Counted from the stretch's first letter, positions 48,990-60,683 are shown. The stretch: 64,000 nt of DNA from Theropithecus gelada (GCF_003255815.1 NC_037680.1:24396470-24460469), one strand, 5' to 3'. Notes: generated by a model from the letters alone, not told the origin. Program-made: numbers and translations.

Positions 48990-49480
48990 AAATATATTAC
49001 TTATTTCTTAGTATAATAAACATCTAAAATTGCTGCTATTTGCCAGGCTCTGTGCTAAATATTATGAATGTGATGTAGGATAAGACAAAGTCCCTGTTCT
49101 CTAGCAGCTTACATTCTAGTAGGGTAGGTAAAGAATGAATAATTAGGTAATAAATAAATTAGACAAAATGAGATGCTAGATAGTAACTAGGAGAGGGGGA
49201 TAATCTACTTACATTAAGCGGAACAGGGAAGGCCTCTCTAAGGAAGTAATATTTGTGGAAGGTTGAAAAGGAGGTGAGCCTGCCAAAAATTGATAGATAG
49301 GTGTTCCAGGCAGACAGAACAGATGGGCAGGGTAAAAGGAATATTGGGAATGGGGAAAAAGGCAATTGGTGGGAGCCTGACGATGCTGCAATGACCATGT
49401 CCCTTAATGTATTGGTATTTATTTTAAGTGTAGTGGAAAGCTATTGAAGGGTTTGATGCAGAGGAGTGATAAGATACTAT
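48990..49480 (-). mobile_element. L2 LINE fragment, antisense
   Basis: 'tgccaggctctgtgctaaat' (49041), 'gtccctgttctctagcagct', 'ttacattctagtagggtagg', 'gaaggcctctctaaggaagt', 'ggtgttccaggcagacagaa' and 'ggaaagctattgaagggttt' are the reverse complement of the L2 3' region in order, over nearly 500 bp. Open frames here are relics. Confidence 0.8.
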
Positions 49481-49884
49481 CTGAACTAAAAAAATAAAAA
49501 TAAAAATATCCTATCTGGCTGTTGAATGCCTCTCTCCATCTAGTATTCTAGGAGGTAAAAATGTGCCTTACAGCTCTGTGTTATGACATCTGAGAGGACT
49601 GAAGCCGATTCAGTGTTAGTGTTCTTTCCTTATTCCAAATAGTTTATCTGATTTAAATGCCATTGTTTTTTCTTACCTGTATTTAGCTCAAAACGTCATT
49701 GCCTCTGCCTTACCCATGTCTTACCTCTGTCTTTATGTGTAAGAGAGTGGATGAACAACAGAGATCACCTTCCCATTGGTCAGCACCTCTGCATGATCTA
49801 CGCAAAAGGACTGTCGGGTTGTTTAGCTCCATGGTCCTGCCAATGGCATCTTTTACTGATTAAAACATGATATAGCATGGCTGG
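49481..49884. other. Unassigned sequence
   Basis: No recognised repeat apart from a short A/T run at 49487-49508. Confidence 0.4.
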
Positions 49885-50115
49885 TAGGAGAATGCATCTG
49901 GAACCACACTTATATGTTGAATCCTGGCTTTGTCAATTACCAGTCAAGAATCCTTAGGTTAGTTACTTCTCTGTGTCTTAGGTTTCTCACCTTTCATGTG
50001 GAGATGATAATAATGTCTACCTCATGTGATTATTGTGAGAACTCAATGAATTAAAACTTATGTAATGCTTGGAACAGAGCCTGGAACATAGTAATCAATG
50101 AATAAGTGCTAGTTG
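49885..50115 (+). mobile_element. MIR SINE
   Basis: 'gaatcctggctttgtcaatt' (49919), 'cttctctgtgtcttaggttt', 'gatgataataatgtctacct', 'cctggaacatagtaatcaat' and 'gaataagtgct' follow the sense MIR order. Confidence 0.85.
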
Positions 50116-50539
50116 TATCTCAAATTGTTGGATTAGGCTACTCTTAGAGTAGCCTGCCAAAATTTTTTACATCCATCCGTTTGCAGGGAAATGGGAAGAT
50201 ACTCACTCATTTTCCAATAACAAGGTGTTTGTAGGTGAATGAGATTGGATATTGGAAAAACTACTGGAAAGAAACAGAATGGAAAACAATAACCACAGGA
50301 CTATGGAGAATATCAGTATTTAAGAAAAGGAATGAGGGAAGTAAAAACGGGTCAGCAGAAAGAATGTTCTGAAAAAGTAGAAGGACAACCAGATGAAAGT
50401 AGGGGTAGAGTAACAAATGGTAACAGACAACGGGTGGTAAATGCAAAGAGATCAGTAGAATGGCAGGTAAAAATAGATCACATAGATTGTATCATTTGGA
50501 AATTTTGACTTTGTTTAGATGGTGTTAGGGCATACTTGG

Positions 50540-50592
50540 GACAATAACTTGATTTATTATTAAGTTATTATTATTAAGTTATTATTAAGTGG
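50540..50592. repeat. (TTA)n-rich short tandem repeat
   Basis: TTATTATTAAG units are repeated three to four times. Surrounding DNA (50116-50870) shows no other recognisable element. Confidence 0.85.
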
Positions 50593-50869
50593 TTGAAACC
50601 TAAATATGAGGTGAAAAGTTATAAACAACCATTCTGATAGGAAAATCGAAGGCGAGAGAAAAAGTGGTTGCTTTGCAAGGAAGTTGGAATTATGTGTGAG
50701 AGAGTGTGTGTGTATACATTAAAAATATATTGGGAAAATAAGAAAATGTTTATAAGATGGGAATATATTGCAATGGGAAATATAATGTAAACATCTAAAA
50801 TTAACGATAATGGTTTTTTTCAAGGAAGATGTATTAGACTCTGGTTGCAAAAGGGGCAATTACAAGCAC

Positions 50870-51065
50870 TCTGCATGGGTTTGGATCCTATCTTCAGCAC
50901 TTGCTAGCTGTGGCCATAGGCATGTTGTCAAAGATCTCTGTGCCTCAGTTTCCATAACTGTAAAACTGGAATAATAGTAGGACCTATCTCAGAGGGTGGT
51001 GACAGGATGTTATGCCGAGACAGACCTCAAGTGTATAATAAGCACAGTAGAATTAATAGCTGCTG
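50870..51065 (+). mobile_element. MIR SINE
   Basis: 'gggtttggatcctatcttca' (50878), 'cacttgctagctgtggccat', 'tgcctcagtttccataactg' (50941) and 'aataatagtaggacctatct' are in sense MIR order. Confidence 0.87.
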
Positions 51066-51579
51066 ATGTACAGACAGGGAAATGACATTTTCAATAGAGA
51101 GATATGTCAGCAAAGGTGTAACTTAGTTGTGAAACATAGGGGAGGGAATTTGAGAAAATTCTTAACTGAAACCCTCTACTTTCTCAACAAATAAGAGGAA
51201 ATTTTTCTGACATTAAGGAGGGCAAACATGTTGTCTGAAATTTAGAGAAAGTGTAGGATTTGGACAAGGGATCTGGAAATGGCAAAGAGAGAAAAAATAG
51301 TGGATTAAGACAGACTAATGACCCAGCCGAGGGTGATATGACCACACTTACTTAAAAGCCAATGTGCATGCTTGTGAGATTTTTTCTCTAGCATATTTTT
51401 TCAGGTAAAGATCCTCTGGGAATGATACAGGGTGGTGTATTAGCCAGGATATGTGACGTTATGCTGCAGTGACCACCCTATCTGGTCTATGCAGATCTGA
51501 AGGAGAGGTAGGGGTGGGGTTGGTGAGGTATCTGCTTCTCACAGTCATTCAGGAAACCATTCTCTCAGGGATGTCACAA
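51066..51579. other. Unassigned sequence
   Basis: 51430-51500 ('gtgacgttatgctgcagtga') has the flavour of an old LTR or DNA element, but I cannot name it. No gene is supported. Confidence 0.35.
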
Positions 51580-52257
51580 TTTTTTTTTACTTTTATTTTT
51601 AAACATTTTTCTTGTGTTAAGATATATATATATATAAAAACATAGAATTTAACTATTATCAAGTGTACTATTCGGTGGCATGAACTATATTGACATTGTT
51701 GTGCTACGATCATTACTAAGCATTTCTGGAAATTTTGATTGCACCAAACTGACACTCTGTACCATTAAACAATAACTTCTCATTATACCCTCCTCTAGGC
51801 CCTGTTAACCACTATTGTACTTTCTGTCTCTATGAATTTAAGTATTGTACGTATGTCATATAAGTGGAATCATACAATAGGTTTTTTCCTTTTTTTGGTC
51901 TAGCTTATCTCACTTAGCATACTGCTTTCAAGATTCATCCAAGTTGTAGCATGTGTCAGAATCCATGTTTTAAGGCTGAATAATATTCCACTGTATATAC
52001 ACATCATGTTTTATCTATTCATCTGTCCATGGATATATGGATTTTTTCCACCTTTTGGTTATTGTGAAATGCTACTATGAATACTGGTGAACAGACATTT
52101 CTTTCGGTCCCTACTTTCAATTATGTTGGGTATCTATCAAGAAGTGGAATTGCTGGGTCATATGGTATTTTTGTATTTAAAATGTTAAGGAACTATCAGA
52201 ACCATCATACTGTTTTTACAAAAAAGTACAGTACTTTACATTCCCACCAGCAGTGAT
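51580..52257 (-). mobile_element. L1 LINE 3' end (L1M type), antisense
   Basis: 'ccattaaacaataacttctc' (51760), 'tttctgtctctatgaattta', 'tataagtggaatcatacaat', 'gctgaataatattccactgt' (51977), 'gtggaattgctgggtcatat' (52145) and 'acattcccaccagcagtg' (52237) are the classic reverse-complement L1 3' region. A (TA)n run lies at 51623-51636. Confidence 0.9.
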
Positions 52258-52306
52258 TTTGTATATGTGTGTACATATATATACACACACACACAAACAC
52301 ACACGC
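52258..52306. repeat. (TG/TA/CA)n microsatellite between two L1 pieces
   Basis: GTATATGTGTGTACATATAT then ACACACACACAAACACACAC. It sits exactly at the junction where L1 orientation flips. Confidence 0.9.
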
Positions 52307-52314
52307 ATCCATCC

Positions 52315-54935
52315 ATCAAGACTAAGTGAACTTTATTTTAGGAATGCAAGTTTGGTTTAATAGCCAAAAATCAATCAAGTCATTTCATCATGTTGACACA
52401 CTATAAAAACAAATGAAAGAGTATGACCCTCTCAAAAGGTGCAGAAAACACATTTGACAAAATTTATAACCCATTTATGATTTAAAAAGTAAGTCTCAGG
52501 AAACTACGAACAGAAAGAAACTTCTTCAACTAAATAAATAGCATCCATCTAAAAGCCACCAAAATATTTTTTATAGGTAAAATATTGAATGCTATTCTGC
52601 TAAAATGTGGAACAATAAGGCAATGATCTTAAATAAACAACTTCTATTAGGTAATTTATTAAATATTCTAAGTGCACCAGGGCAAGAAAAAAATAAAAGT
52701 GTGTGGCCGGGCGCAGTGGCTCATACCGGTAATCCCAGCACTTTCGGAGGCCGAGGTGGGCAGATCACCTAAGGTCGTGAGTTTGAGACCAGCTTGACCA
52801 ACATGGAGAAACACCGTCTCTACTAAAATACAAAATTAGCTGGGCATGATGGCACATACTTGTAATCCCAGCTACTCGGGAGGCTGACGCAGGAGAATCG
52901 CTTGAACCCAGGAGGCGGAGGTTGCAGTGAGCCAAGATCATGCCATTGCACTCCGACCTGGGCAACAAGAGCAAAACTCCGTCTCAAGCAAACTAATAAA
53001 CACCACAAAAATATACAACAACAACAACAAAACCAGTGTGATGATTTCAAGGGAAAAGTAAAACTGCCTTTCTTTGCAGATGATAACTATGTATGTCATC
53101 AAAAAGGTTGGTTCTATAAAATACTATTAGAAATAATAATTGATTTTAGCAAGGCTAATGATACAAGGTCCAAAGATAAACCAACTGTATTTTTATAAGA
53201 AATGTGATTTTAAAATTGTAACACATAATTGTAAAAATATAATTTTTGTTAGCAATAATAAACTTGGTAATAAAATTATCAAAAGATATGTAAAACATTT
53301 ACACTAAGGTCTCCAAAATGTTGCTGGGAAATTTAAAAGTACTGAAAATATGAAAATATATCCTGTGTTTGTGGATTAGAAAACTCGATGTTATTAAGAA
53401 GCTGCCTTTCCTCCAATGATTCATAAATTTGATGCAAAGCCAAACAAAATTTCCACAAGCTCTTTTGTAGAAGTTAACAAGATGGTTCTAAATTTTGTGG
53501 GGAAATACAAAAGACCTAACTAGATTAAACAATTTTGAAAAAGCGGAACAATGTGCTACCTTTTATATTAACTGATCTTAAGAATTATTTTAAAATTAAG
53601 CTAATCAAGATTATGTGGAATTGGCATGAAAAGAGATATATAAATCAATTGAACAAAATATAGAGTGCAGGAATAAATCTGTTTATACATGGTCAATTGA
53701 TTTTAGACAAAGGCATAAAGGCAATTCAGTGGAGAAAAAGATACTCCTTTTTCAACAAATGGCTCTATAGCTATTGCATTAACATGTGAAATATTAATGG
53801 AATTATCCCCAACCCCTACCTCACAATATACACAAAAACTTAGAGATGGATCATATACCTAAACATAAAAGCTAAAACGATACATTTCAAAAAAGTAATT
53901 ATTAGACAATTTTTTTATGACCTTTGGATATGGAAAGATGTTTTAGTAAAAAACAAGTAGTAGCAACCATAAGAAGAATTAAATTTAGAAAGTGGACCTC
54001 ACCAAAGCGATTTTTTAAAAAACTGCCAATCAAAAGTTATTATTAAGAAAATAAAAAGGCACGACACAGAATGAAGAAAATATTTATAATACCTAAATTT
54101 GAAAAAGGTCCTATATCCAGAATACACAAAGAATCTACAAATCATTAATGAAGAGTAAACTAGTCAATACAAATGGCAGGATACTTGAACAGCCACTTAC
54201 CGAAATATATGGCAGGCCAGTAAGTCCACGGAACAGTCCTCCATTAGGACCAAATACTGACTCTATGCCCATTTGAATAACAAAATTAAGACTGACAACA
54301 CTAAATATTTGTAATGATATGGGAGTCACTAGAACTTTCATTCATTACTTATGGGGCTACAAATTATTACAGTCCCTTTGAAAGACTCCTTGGCTATTTC
54401 TTCAAAGTTAAACAAACTCCATCAATCTACCACCCAGGTATTTACAAGAGAAATGAATCATATGCCCACAAATAGCAGTTTACCAAAATGTTTATAGCAA
54501 CTTATTCACAGTAGTCCCTAACTGGAAGTAACTCAATTATCCTTAAGAGAAAAACAGAAATTCTGATATATTCATATGATGTAGTACTACTCAGCGTTAG
54601 GCAAGAATAAACTATTGGAAGATGGACAGAAATATTGAAGAACTAAATGAAAACATTTGATTAAATTTAAGAATCAAAACAAAAGAGTACATACTGTATG
54701 ATACAATATGTGTATGCTTCAAATACAGGCAAGGGTAGTCTCTATTGATTAAGGTCAGAGTATTGGCTGCATAAGAAGTCTGTGGAATTCCTATATGGGA
54801 ACAGAAGGGAAACTTTCTAGCACGATGGAAATGTCCTGTATGTTGGGTACAAGGGTATGTGTATTTGTCAAAATCATTAAATTGTACACTTAAAATATGC
54901 ATATTTCATTGTATATAAATTAGTTTAAAAATTGT
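52315..54935 (+). mobile_element. L1 LINE fragment: ORF2 C-terminal part and 3' UTR
   Basis: 'tgaactttattttaggaatg', 'aatcaagtcatttcatcatg', 'ctttctttgcagatgataac' (53070, the polymerase YADD-motif region), 'aaaatttccacaagctcttt', 'caaatggctctatagctatt'-type ORF2 end sequence near 53758, and 'attaaattgtacacttaaaa' near the 3' end (54876) keep L1 order. Stops are frequent. An Alu at 52705 interrupts it. It shares consensus range with the antisense piece just upstream, so the two come from separate insertions. Confidence 0.85.
52705..53034 (+). mobile_element. Alu (AluS type), nested in L1
   Basis: 'ggccgggcgcagtggctcat' at 52705, 'aatcccagcactttcggagg', 'tgagaccagcttgaccaac'-type middle, 'aggcggaggttgcagtgagc' (52913) and an A-rich tail of CAA units to about 53034. 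GTGTG flanks both sides (52700-52704 and 53036-53040), a short partial target-site duplication. Antisense frames at 52765-53050 are Alu by-products. Confidence 0.94.
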
Positions 54936-55257
54936 GCAAGCTTGGCTAATAACAACATGTAGAGGAAGAAGTGGTACTGATTTCAGTCATGTTGACTTTT
55001 TGGTGTTTCTTTTACACTGACCCCTTTCACACTCCTTCCCATTCTCTTCTCAACTGTAAATGGCTATTGACAACATTTGACCTCCCCACTTTTGTATGCA
55101 GCTCCTTTCATGACAATCTCTCCTCTTCATTTTTTTCCTTCAAATACCTCTCATTCTTTTCTTTCCCATATCCCTTATTCCAGTTCCTTTGTCACTGTGA
55201 GTGATGAAGAGTATACTAAACTGTTGCCTTTTATCAATCAACTAAAATCAAATATTG
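54936..55257. other. Unassigned pyrimidine-rich sequence
   Basis: A TC-rich block with two overlapping open frames (60-77 codons) and no recognisable family. It may belong to the same old LINE as 55830-56425. Confidence 0.35.
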
Positions 55258-55559
55258 ATTGAGACAGGGTCTCACTCTGTTGCCCAGGCTGGAGTGCAAT
55301 GGTGTGATCACAGACCACTGCAATCTTGATGTCTCAGGCTTGCGCAGTCCTCCCACTTTAGCCTCCTGAGTAGCTGGGACTACAGATGCATGCCACCACA
55401 CCTGGCTAATTAAAAAAACTTTTTTTTTTTTTTTTTTTCCAGACAGACAGAGTCTCACCATGTTGCCCAGGCTGTTTCAAACTCCTGGGCTCAAGTGATC
55501 CTCTCACCTCAGCCTCTCCAAGTGTTGGAATTATAGTCATGAGCCACTATGCCTGACCC
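55258..55559 (-). mobile_element. Alu (AluJ-like), antisense, tail lost
   Basis: 'gagacagggtctcactctgt', 'tgcccaggctggagtgcaat', 'gagtagctgggactacagat', 'agagtctcaccatgttgccc' and 'catgagccactatgcctgac' mark the order. The poly(T) at the tail end is missing. A long (T)18 sits in the middle linker near 55421-55438. Divergence suggests an old AluJ. Confidence 0.9.
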
Positions 55560-55829
55560 ATTTTTTTATATGTATAAAATTTTAGAGCTCACAGTGAATG
55601 AATTAGCTTAAAAATACTTTGTGTCATCAAATTTGGAAAATTTTAATTTTACCTTGTATTTTAAAAATCAGTTTCACGACTAATACTGAGTCGTCAGAGA
55701 GTTTCATGGGCCTGAAGAGCTTTTAATCTGGGGTGACAGGGGTAGACCTTAATTAAATAACGACATAATGAATGTATGTAAACAAAATGACTTCTATCTC
55801 TGAGGGGAAGCAAGTCTTCTAAAGACTCT

Positions 55830-56425
55830 TTCCTCTCCCTTTTTATTTACATCTCCCACACATTTTACCGTGTATTCTACCCTTGAAAGGTCACTTTAAT
55901 GTGTCTCCTCAATTCTGTACCTTGCCCATTGATCCTGCTCTAGTCTCCTGTGTTTCACTTGCACGAAGATGGCTCTTTACCTGTCTCTGTGATGCCAGCT
56001 GGATCCATCTCTTCTCTTGCCACTTTTCCTTTCCACTTCCATCTTCACCGTCTGACTCATTCTTTCCTTATCTCTAACCAGACCAACCGTGGTAGTTTAG
56101 AAATAGAGTATACCCTTCGGTGTTTCTGTATCTTAACACCGGCTATGCCCTCCTTCAGGAAAGCCTATACCCAGGCCCTGACTCGGTCAAATATCCAATG
56201 GTTACTGAACTAGTCATTTCTGGGAAGCCTTATCTGCTATCTCCTGCCCATGCTTCCCTTTGATTACTTTTGCTTATTATTATATGTACCATTTTGTCTT
56301 TTTACCTGCTGGATTGTAAACTCTTTGAAAAAGAGATTCTATCTTATAATCTGTGTATTTCCAGCCCAATGCCTGACCCATTGTAAGCATTTAATAAGTA
56401 TTAGTTGATTGAATGTTTCATGAGA
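55830..56425 (+). mobile_element. L2-like LINE fragment
   Basis: The 3' part is convincing: 'tttctgggaagccttatctg' (56217), 'ttgtaaactctttgaaaaag' (56315), 'tattagttgattgaatg' and 'gcctgacccattgtaagcat' match the L2 end. The part upstream of 56200 is only L2-like in composition. Frames at 55883-56213 are not genes. Confidence 0.6.
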
Positions 56426-56709
56426 AATATTTTAAAAGGTAACCAACCTTAACTCCAAGGAATTGTGTGTGTGTGTGTGTTTGCCTCATTTTTATTTATT
56501 TATTTTTATTTTTTTGATCTAATTCCTTTATTTACAAACATATTCACACATGGAAAATGATAAAATTTATTGTAGGAAAGTGCAAAAAGAAATAACATAT
56601 CTAGGTGCTTTCTCTGAAGCTGAACATTTTTGCCTGTTATTTTTTATGAAAGATTCTGAAACAACAGCCTTCATTGTTAAGAAATTAATGAAGTAAAAAC
56701 TGGCTTTTA

Positions 56710-56804
56710 AAATCATCTTCTTAAAAGAATATTAACACTTCTTTCTATTTTTCTTAGTTTTAAAGAAAAGTAGAGGAGTTAATATTCTTTTAAGAAGATG
56801 ATTT
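56710..56804. repeat. Perfect 27-bp inverted repeat with 41-base spacer
   Basis: The left arm 56710-56736 (AAATCATCTTCTTAAAAGAA and seven further bases) is exactly complementary to the right arm 56778-56804. Outside the arms, similarity continues: GAAGTAAA on the left and TTTACTTTATT on the right, offset by about 14 bases. No transposon is recognised. The sequence would fold into a stable 27-bp hairpin as DNA or RNA. Confidence 0.95.
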
Positions 56805-57959
56805 ACTTTATTCAGTAGAAGAGTGTGCACATCACTGGCCCACTTTTAACATGATGAGGATAATAGGTAGGTTTAGGTTGGTGATCAAAATTAAAGTCTG
56901 AAATCTGCATCTAAATTATGAGTTGCTTGCTTGTGAGAAATTTCCTAACTGGGCCTGCTTCCAAAAGCACTTCACTGAAGCTTCATGGAATTTTCTCAAC
57001 TGCTTTATTTGTTCCTTCTCCACGCTTCTTCCCTGGTGCATAGAGGTACATCTGTCTGCTTTCTGCCTTATCAAGCACGAATCTACATCTGCGAGGAAAA
57101 CTCCACTTCCTTAGCTAAAAACCTGTATCTGATTGTGGTAATAAAGCTCTACTTCCTCAGTTCAAAACATACATCAGACAAGACCAATTACTCCAAATGA
57201 CTCACAGTAACAGGCACGGCAATAGTCATCTTTTCACAGCCTTTGAACTTCTACTGCTTCAAAGGTGTACTAAAATGTGGTTATGAGGCGATTGTCTAAA
57301 ATTGCCAAATTACCAGTTTCCAAGCTTTGACATTTGTTATTTTGCATAACTTGACAAAGGAAATCAGCAAGATTACCCACCAAGAGGAAAAGAGACCAAA
57401 AAAAAAAAAAAAAAGCACCAGAAAAGTCTCTATGACATAGGTGGGACTGGTGGTATGATGCCTCTTAGGCAAAGAGGAGAAACAGGCTTTAATTATTGCT
57501 ATATAATTAGGATATGAAGATAAACATGCAGATATTTTTTATTCTTATTCTTGCTCTGAAAAGTATAAACAATATATTACTCTCTGAATGGTCAAATGAT
57601 AAAATTTTTCTTTAAAGGAAGCCACTGTCTGTGAATTCTGTCAAAGAAATTCACATGGGTATCGAAAGGGCCAACAGTGGTGAACAGTCGTCAAAACTCA
57701 TAATTGCCTCCCAGCTGTTTAGAAACTTACATCAATTAAATTTGTGGTCATACTTGTTTCTGTCCTTTCTCCAAGGGTAAATTTAGCAGTGACTGTCTTC
57801 GAGGGAAATATTTTCTATACATTTATCACATTTCTGCTATACTTGTTCATTAGCATAAAAGACTTTTCATTTTATCTCTTATAAACATCTTTAAAATAAC
57901 TACCTTCTGTATAAAACCTCTTTCTAAGAACTGTAGGTTATACAGAGAGGGGCAACAGA
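56805..57959. other. Unassigned sequence with (A)17 at 57398-57414
   Basis: No recognised repeat or exon. The A run follows GAGACC and is not preceded by a known retroposon. Confidence 0.4.
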
Positions 57960-58205
57960 GTGCTGCCTTTGTAAGCATGTTCTCTAGAGCCCAATGCCTA
58001 GGTTCAAATCCTGGCCCATCCATGTGTCCCGCTAGATGATTGCAGGCAAATTACTTAATGTCTGTCTTAGTTTCTGCATCTAGGAAATGTAAATAAAAAG
58101 ATGCTACTTACCTCATGGGTGGCTGTGAACATTAAATATATTAATATTCATGAAGCATTTCAAATGGTACCTGGCACCTTGTAAGCAGTATGTGCTTTGT
58201 AAATT
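57960..58205 (+). mobile_element. MIR SINE
   Basis: 'ctctagagcccaatgcctag', 'ggttcaaatcctggcccatc' (58001), 'gcaggcaaattacttaatgt', 'tagtttctgcatctaggaaa' and 'ggtacctggcaccttgtaag' are in MIR order over about 245 bp, close to full length. Confidence 0.88.
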
Positions 58206-58296
58206 TTTTAAAAAGATGAAGAGTATGTACATTTAAAAATTACTTTTTAGAGATTGATTACATTGGTGGCAAAATGTTCTGTGTTTAAAAAAGGAA

Positions 58297-58621
58297 GGCC
58301 GGGCGCGGTGGCTCAAGCCTGTAATCCCAGCACTTTGGGAGGCCGAGACGGGCGGATCACGAGGTCAGGAGATCGAAACCATCCCAACATGGGCTAACAT
58401 GGTGAAACCCCGTCTCCACTAAAAAATACAAAAAACTAGCCGGGCGAGGTGGCGGGCGCCTGTAGTCCCAGCTACTCGGGAGGCTGAGGCAGGAGAATGG
58501 CGTGAACCCGGGAGGCGGAGCTTGCAGTGAGCTGAGATCCGGCCACTGTACTCCAGCTTGGGCGACAGAGCGAGACTCCGTCTCAAAAAAAAATAAAAAT
58601 AAAAATAAAAATAAAAAAAAT
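58297..58621 (+). mobile_element. AluY of Old World monkey type (AluYR-like)
   Basis: A full-length, CpG-rich, young Alu. It has 'ggctcaagcctgtaatccc', 'gccgagacgggcggatcac', 'aactagccgggcgaggtggc' and 'gagctgagatccggccactg' where human AluY usually has CTCACGCC, GAGGCGGG, ATTAGCCGGGCGTGG and GATCGCGCCACTG. From memory these changes together define the cercopithecid AluYR group. About nine extra bases (around CCCAACATGGG, 58382) lie in the left arm. AAAAAGGAA at 58288-58296 and 58622-58630 is a 9-bp target-site duplication. Antisense frames of 106-124 codons crossing it are Alu artefacts. Confidence 0.9.
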
Positions 58622-58924
58622 AAAAAGGAAGAAAAACTAATGAGGAAAAATTTTGAAGCCCATTTCCTGAGTCTGAGGTGAAGCAGTTGGTAACCCACAT
58701 TAGCCAGCTTCTTCTGTAATGTACACCACACTGAGCCACTAAAGGTTTCCCCTAGCTGAAAGTCCAGAGACCTTTACTAAATCTGCTAAACGAAGCTTTC
58801 CTCAAAATGCCTCTGCTTATTTTCTTAGACCGTCACTCCTGTTAAAAGGAGGAGTAAAAATATCCCAGCCCTTGAAAATATACTCTTTCTCACCAATAAG
58901 TAAGCCATTGTAATAAAGTGATAT

Positions 58925-59100
58925 TATTCACAACTTACAAGTACCTGGCCCAGTCCTGGTGCTAGGTGGAAATTTAGATCAGGAGAGACACTTTAGGCTA
59001 TTTGGTTCAAACTTTTCAGTTTACAGAAGAAAGAGACTTCAATGAAACAGATGTCAGGTGAGTATTCCAAGATTACAGTCAGTTAGCAATGGATTTGGGC
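58925..59100 (-). mobile_element. Possible MIR fragment, antisense
   Basis: 'ggcccagtcctggtgctagg' followed by 'cagtttacagaagaaagaga' and 'aagattacagtcagttagca' has the layout of an antisense MIR but is highly diverged. Confidence 0.4.
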
Positions 59101-59114
59101 CATACTGGTGGAGA

Positions 59115-59290
59115 GCATGCCTTGTGGAGTCAGACAGCAACAAGTTCCATTTCCAATTCTCTTAATTTCGTACCTCTGAACACGTCTTAATCTTAGTTTC
59201 CTCACCCTTAAAAAAGATAGTTAATATTTTTAGATGAGATAATAATTGTAAAGCAATTAGCACATTGGCTGGCTTGTAGCAAACTCTTAC
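59115..59290 (+). mobile_element. MIR SINE fragment
   Basis: 'gagcatgccttgtggagtca' (59114), 'tcttagtttcctcaccctta' and 'agcaattagcacattggctg' follow MIR order. Confidence 0.7.
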
Positions 59291-60683
59291 TAAAGGTACC
59301 CTCAAAGTCTATACTCCATGATGTGTTTTGAAACATATAGTTGGCACCTTAATTTTTTGGGCAAATGATGACTGAGTCAAATGTTCATACTCATATTTAA
59401 ATATAGCTCATATCCTGTAAATAAACCTGCAGAGTCAAGTTTTATCTTGTCCACTCTGTGTTACCCAGATCTTGTACAGGAAATGGAGTGTATTTAATAT
59501 TGATGACTCTGTATGTGTCATTTAATCGTCTCTATTGATTGGATTTCATCAGAGTGTGGGGCTTGGACAGAGCTTTGATTAGACTGTAAGGATTCTTTGC
59601 TGTTTTCTTTTACCCGACACCATATCAATGTACCTTCTGGTGTGATATCACTTTCACAATCAATATCTGAAAAAAGCTCTGCACATAGGCCTACAGGAAA
59701 AGAGAGAAGGCACTGCCTCTAAGTCCCCTTATACACATAGATTAAACCTCTCCAATTGAAAAAGGTTTATTGCATGTTTTAGAGCAGGATGGAGAAGGAA
59801 AAAAGACCTGAAGGAGTCTCTATAGATTTCTTGTGTAATTTGCGCATCATTTTTTATTTAAAAGTGTCAAATTCTCCCTTTTAATGTTGGTTGACATTTG
59901 AGAATGGATCATTTTTATCAGTGAAATTGTACAGTTTAAATCTAGTGTGGTTTTTTCCTAGATGTAATAATAGTCTATAAATATATTATTTGGGCAAATT
60001 GATATCTTAGACAGACTATTCTTGTCCAGATTCATTTTGCATGGATTTTACTGCTGTGAAATGTCCGCTGGGCCTCCCTGACTAATCTTCCACTGAGGCA
60101 AAGTTTATTTTTCTATTTGCCCAAGTTGTTTCACCAGGAATACACAGAGCTCAGGCTCCAGATTTAAATAACACAAACTAAGTGGCATTATGCAAAAATG
60201 TGTCTTTTTATACTAGGTTCATGAAGTTTGTGGTGGTGTCTTAATGCTGACTGGGAAAGGGGCTGGGAAAAATGCTTATTTATCTCTCCTCTGAAACATG
60301 GAATTTTCTCCAAGGTCAGTTGCTGGGATCTTGTTGGTCAGAATTGCACCAAAACTTTTGGAAATAGATGAGGCAAGTCCAATAATGTTAAACTATTTTA
60401 AGTATCAACCCCTGTAGTTTGGAAAGAGTATATCCCATCATATAAAATGTAAATTTCCAATAAAACAATTATCTGGCATCAAGGCAGTTAGTGTTATCTC
60501 CTGAAATGAAAGTTTTCTGCCATAGAGTGGTAGGAAAAAATGGATAAATACAAGAAATCTATTCTTTACTACAACCGTCCTCTTTTTCCTGTACTTCTCA
60601 CTTTCTGTAACTTCGGCATCTCCTCCTGCAGGTTCTTTTATCCTTGTGTTGTGTTCTTCCTTTTGTCATATGTTACTTTAGAA
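59291..60683. other. Repeat-free unassigned stretch, 1.4 kb
   Basis: I recognise no repeat. The sequence is not simple or A-rich and contains a TCF/LEF-like CTTTGATT at 59573-59580. It is a reasonable place to look for conserved non-coding sequence, but I have no comparative evidence. Confidence 0.4.

Noticed and set aside
58357..58739. 124- and 106-codon minus-strand frames
   Set aside because: They are antisense Alu frames (ETESRSVAQAGVQW, SPASASRVAG), very common primate artefacts.
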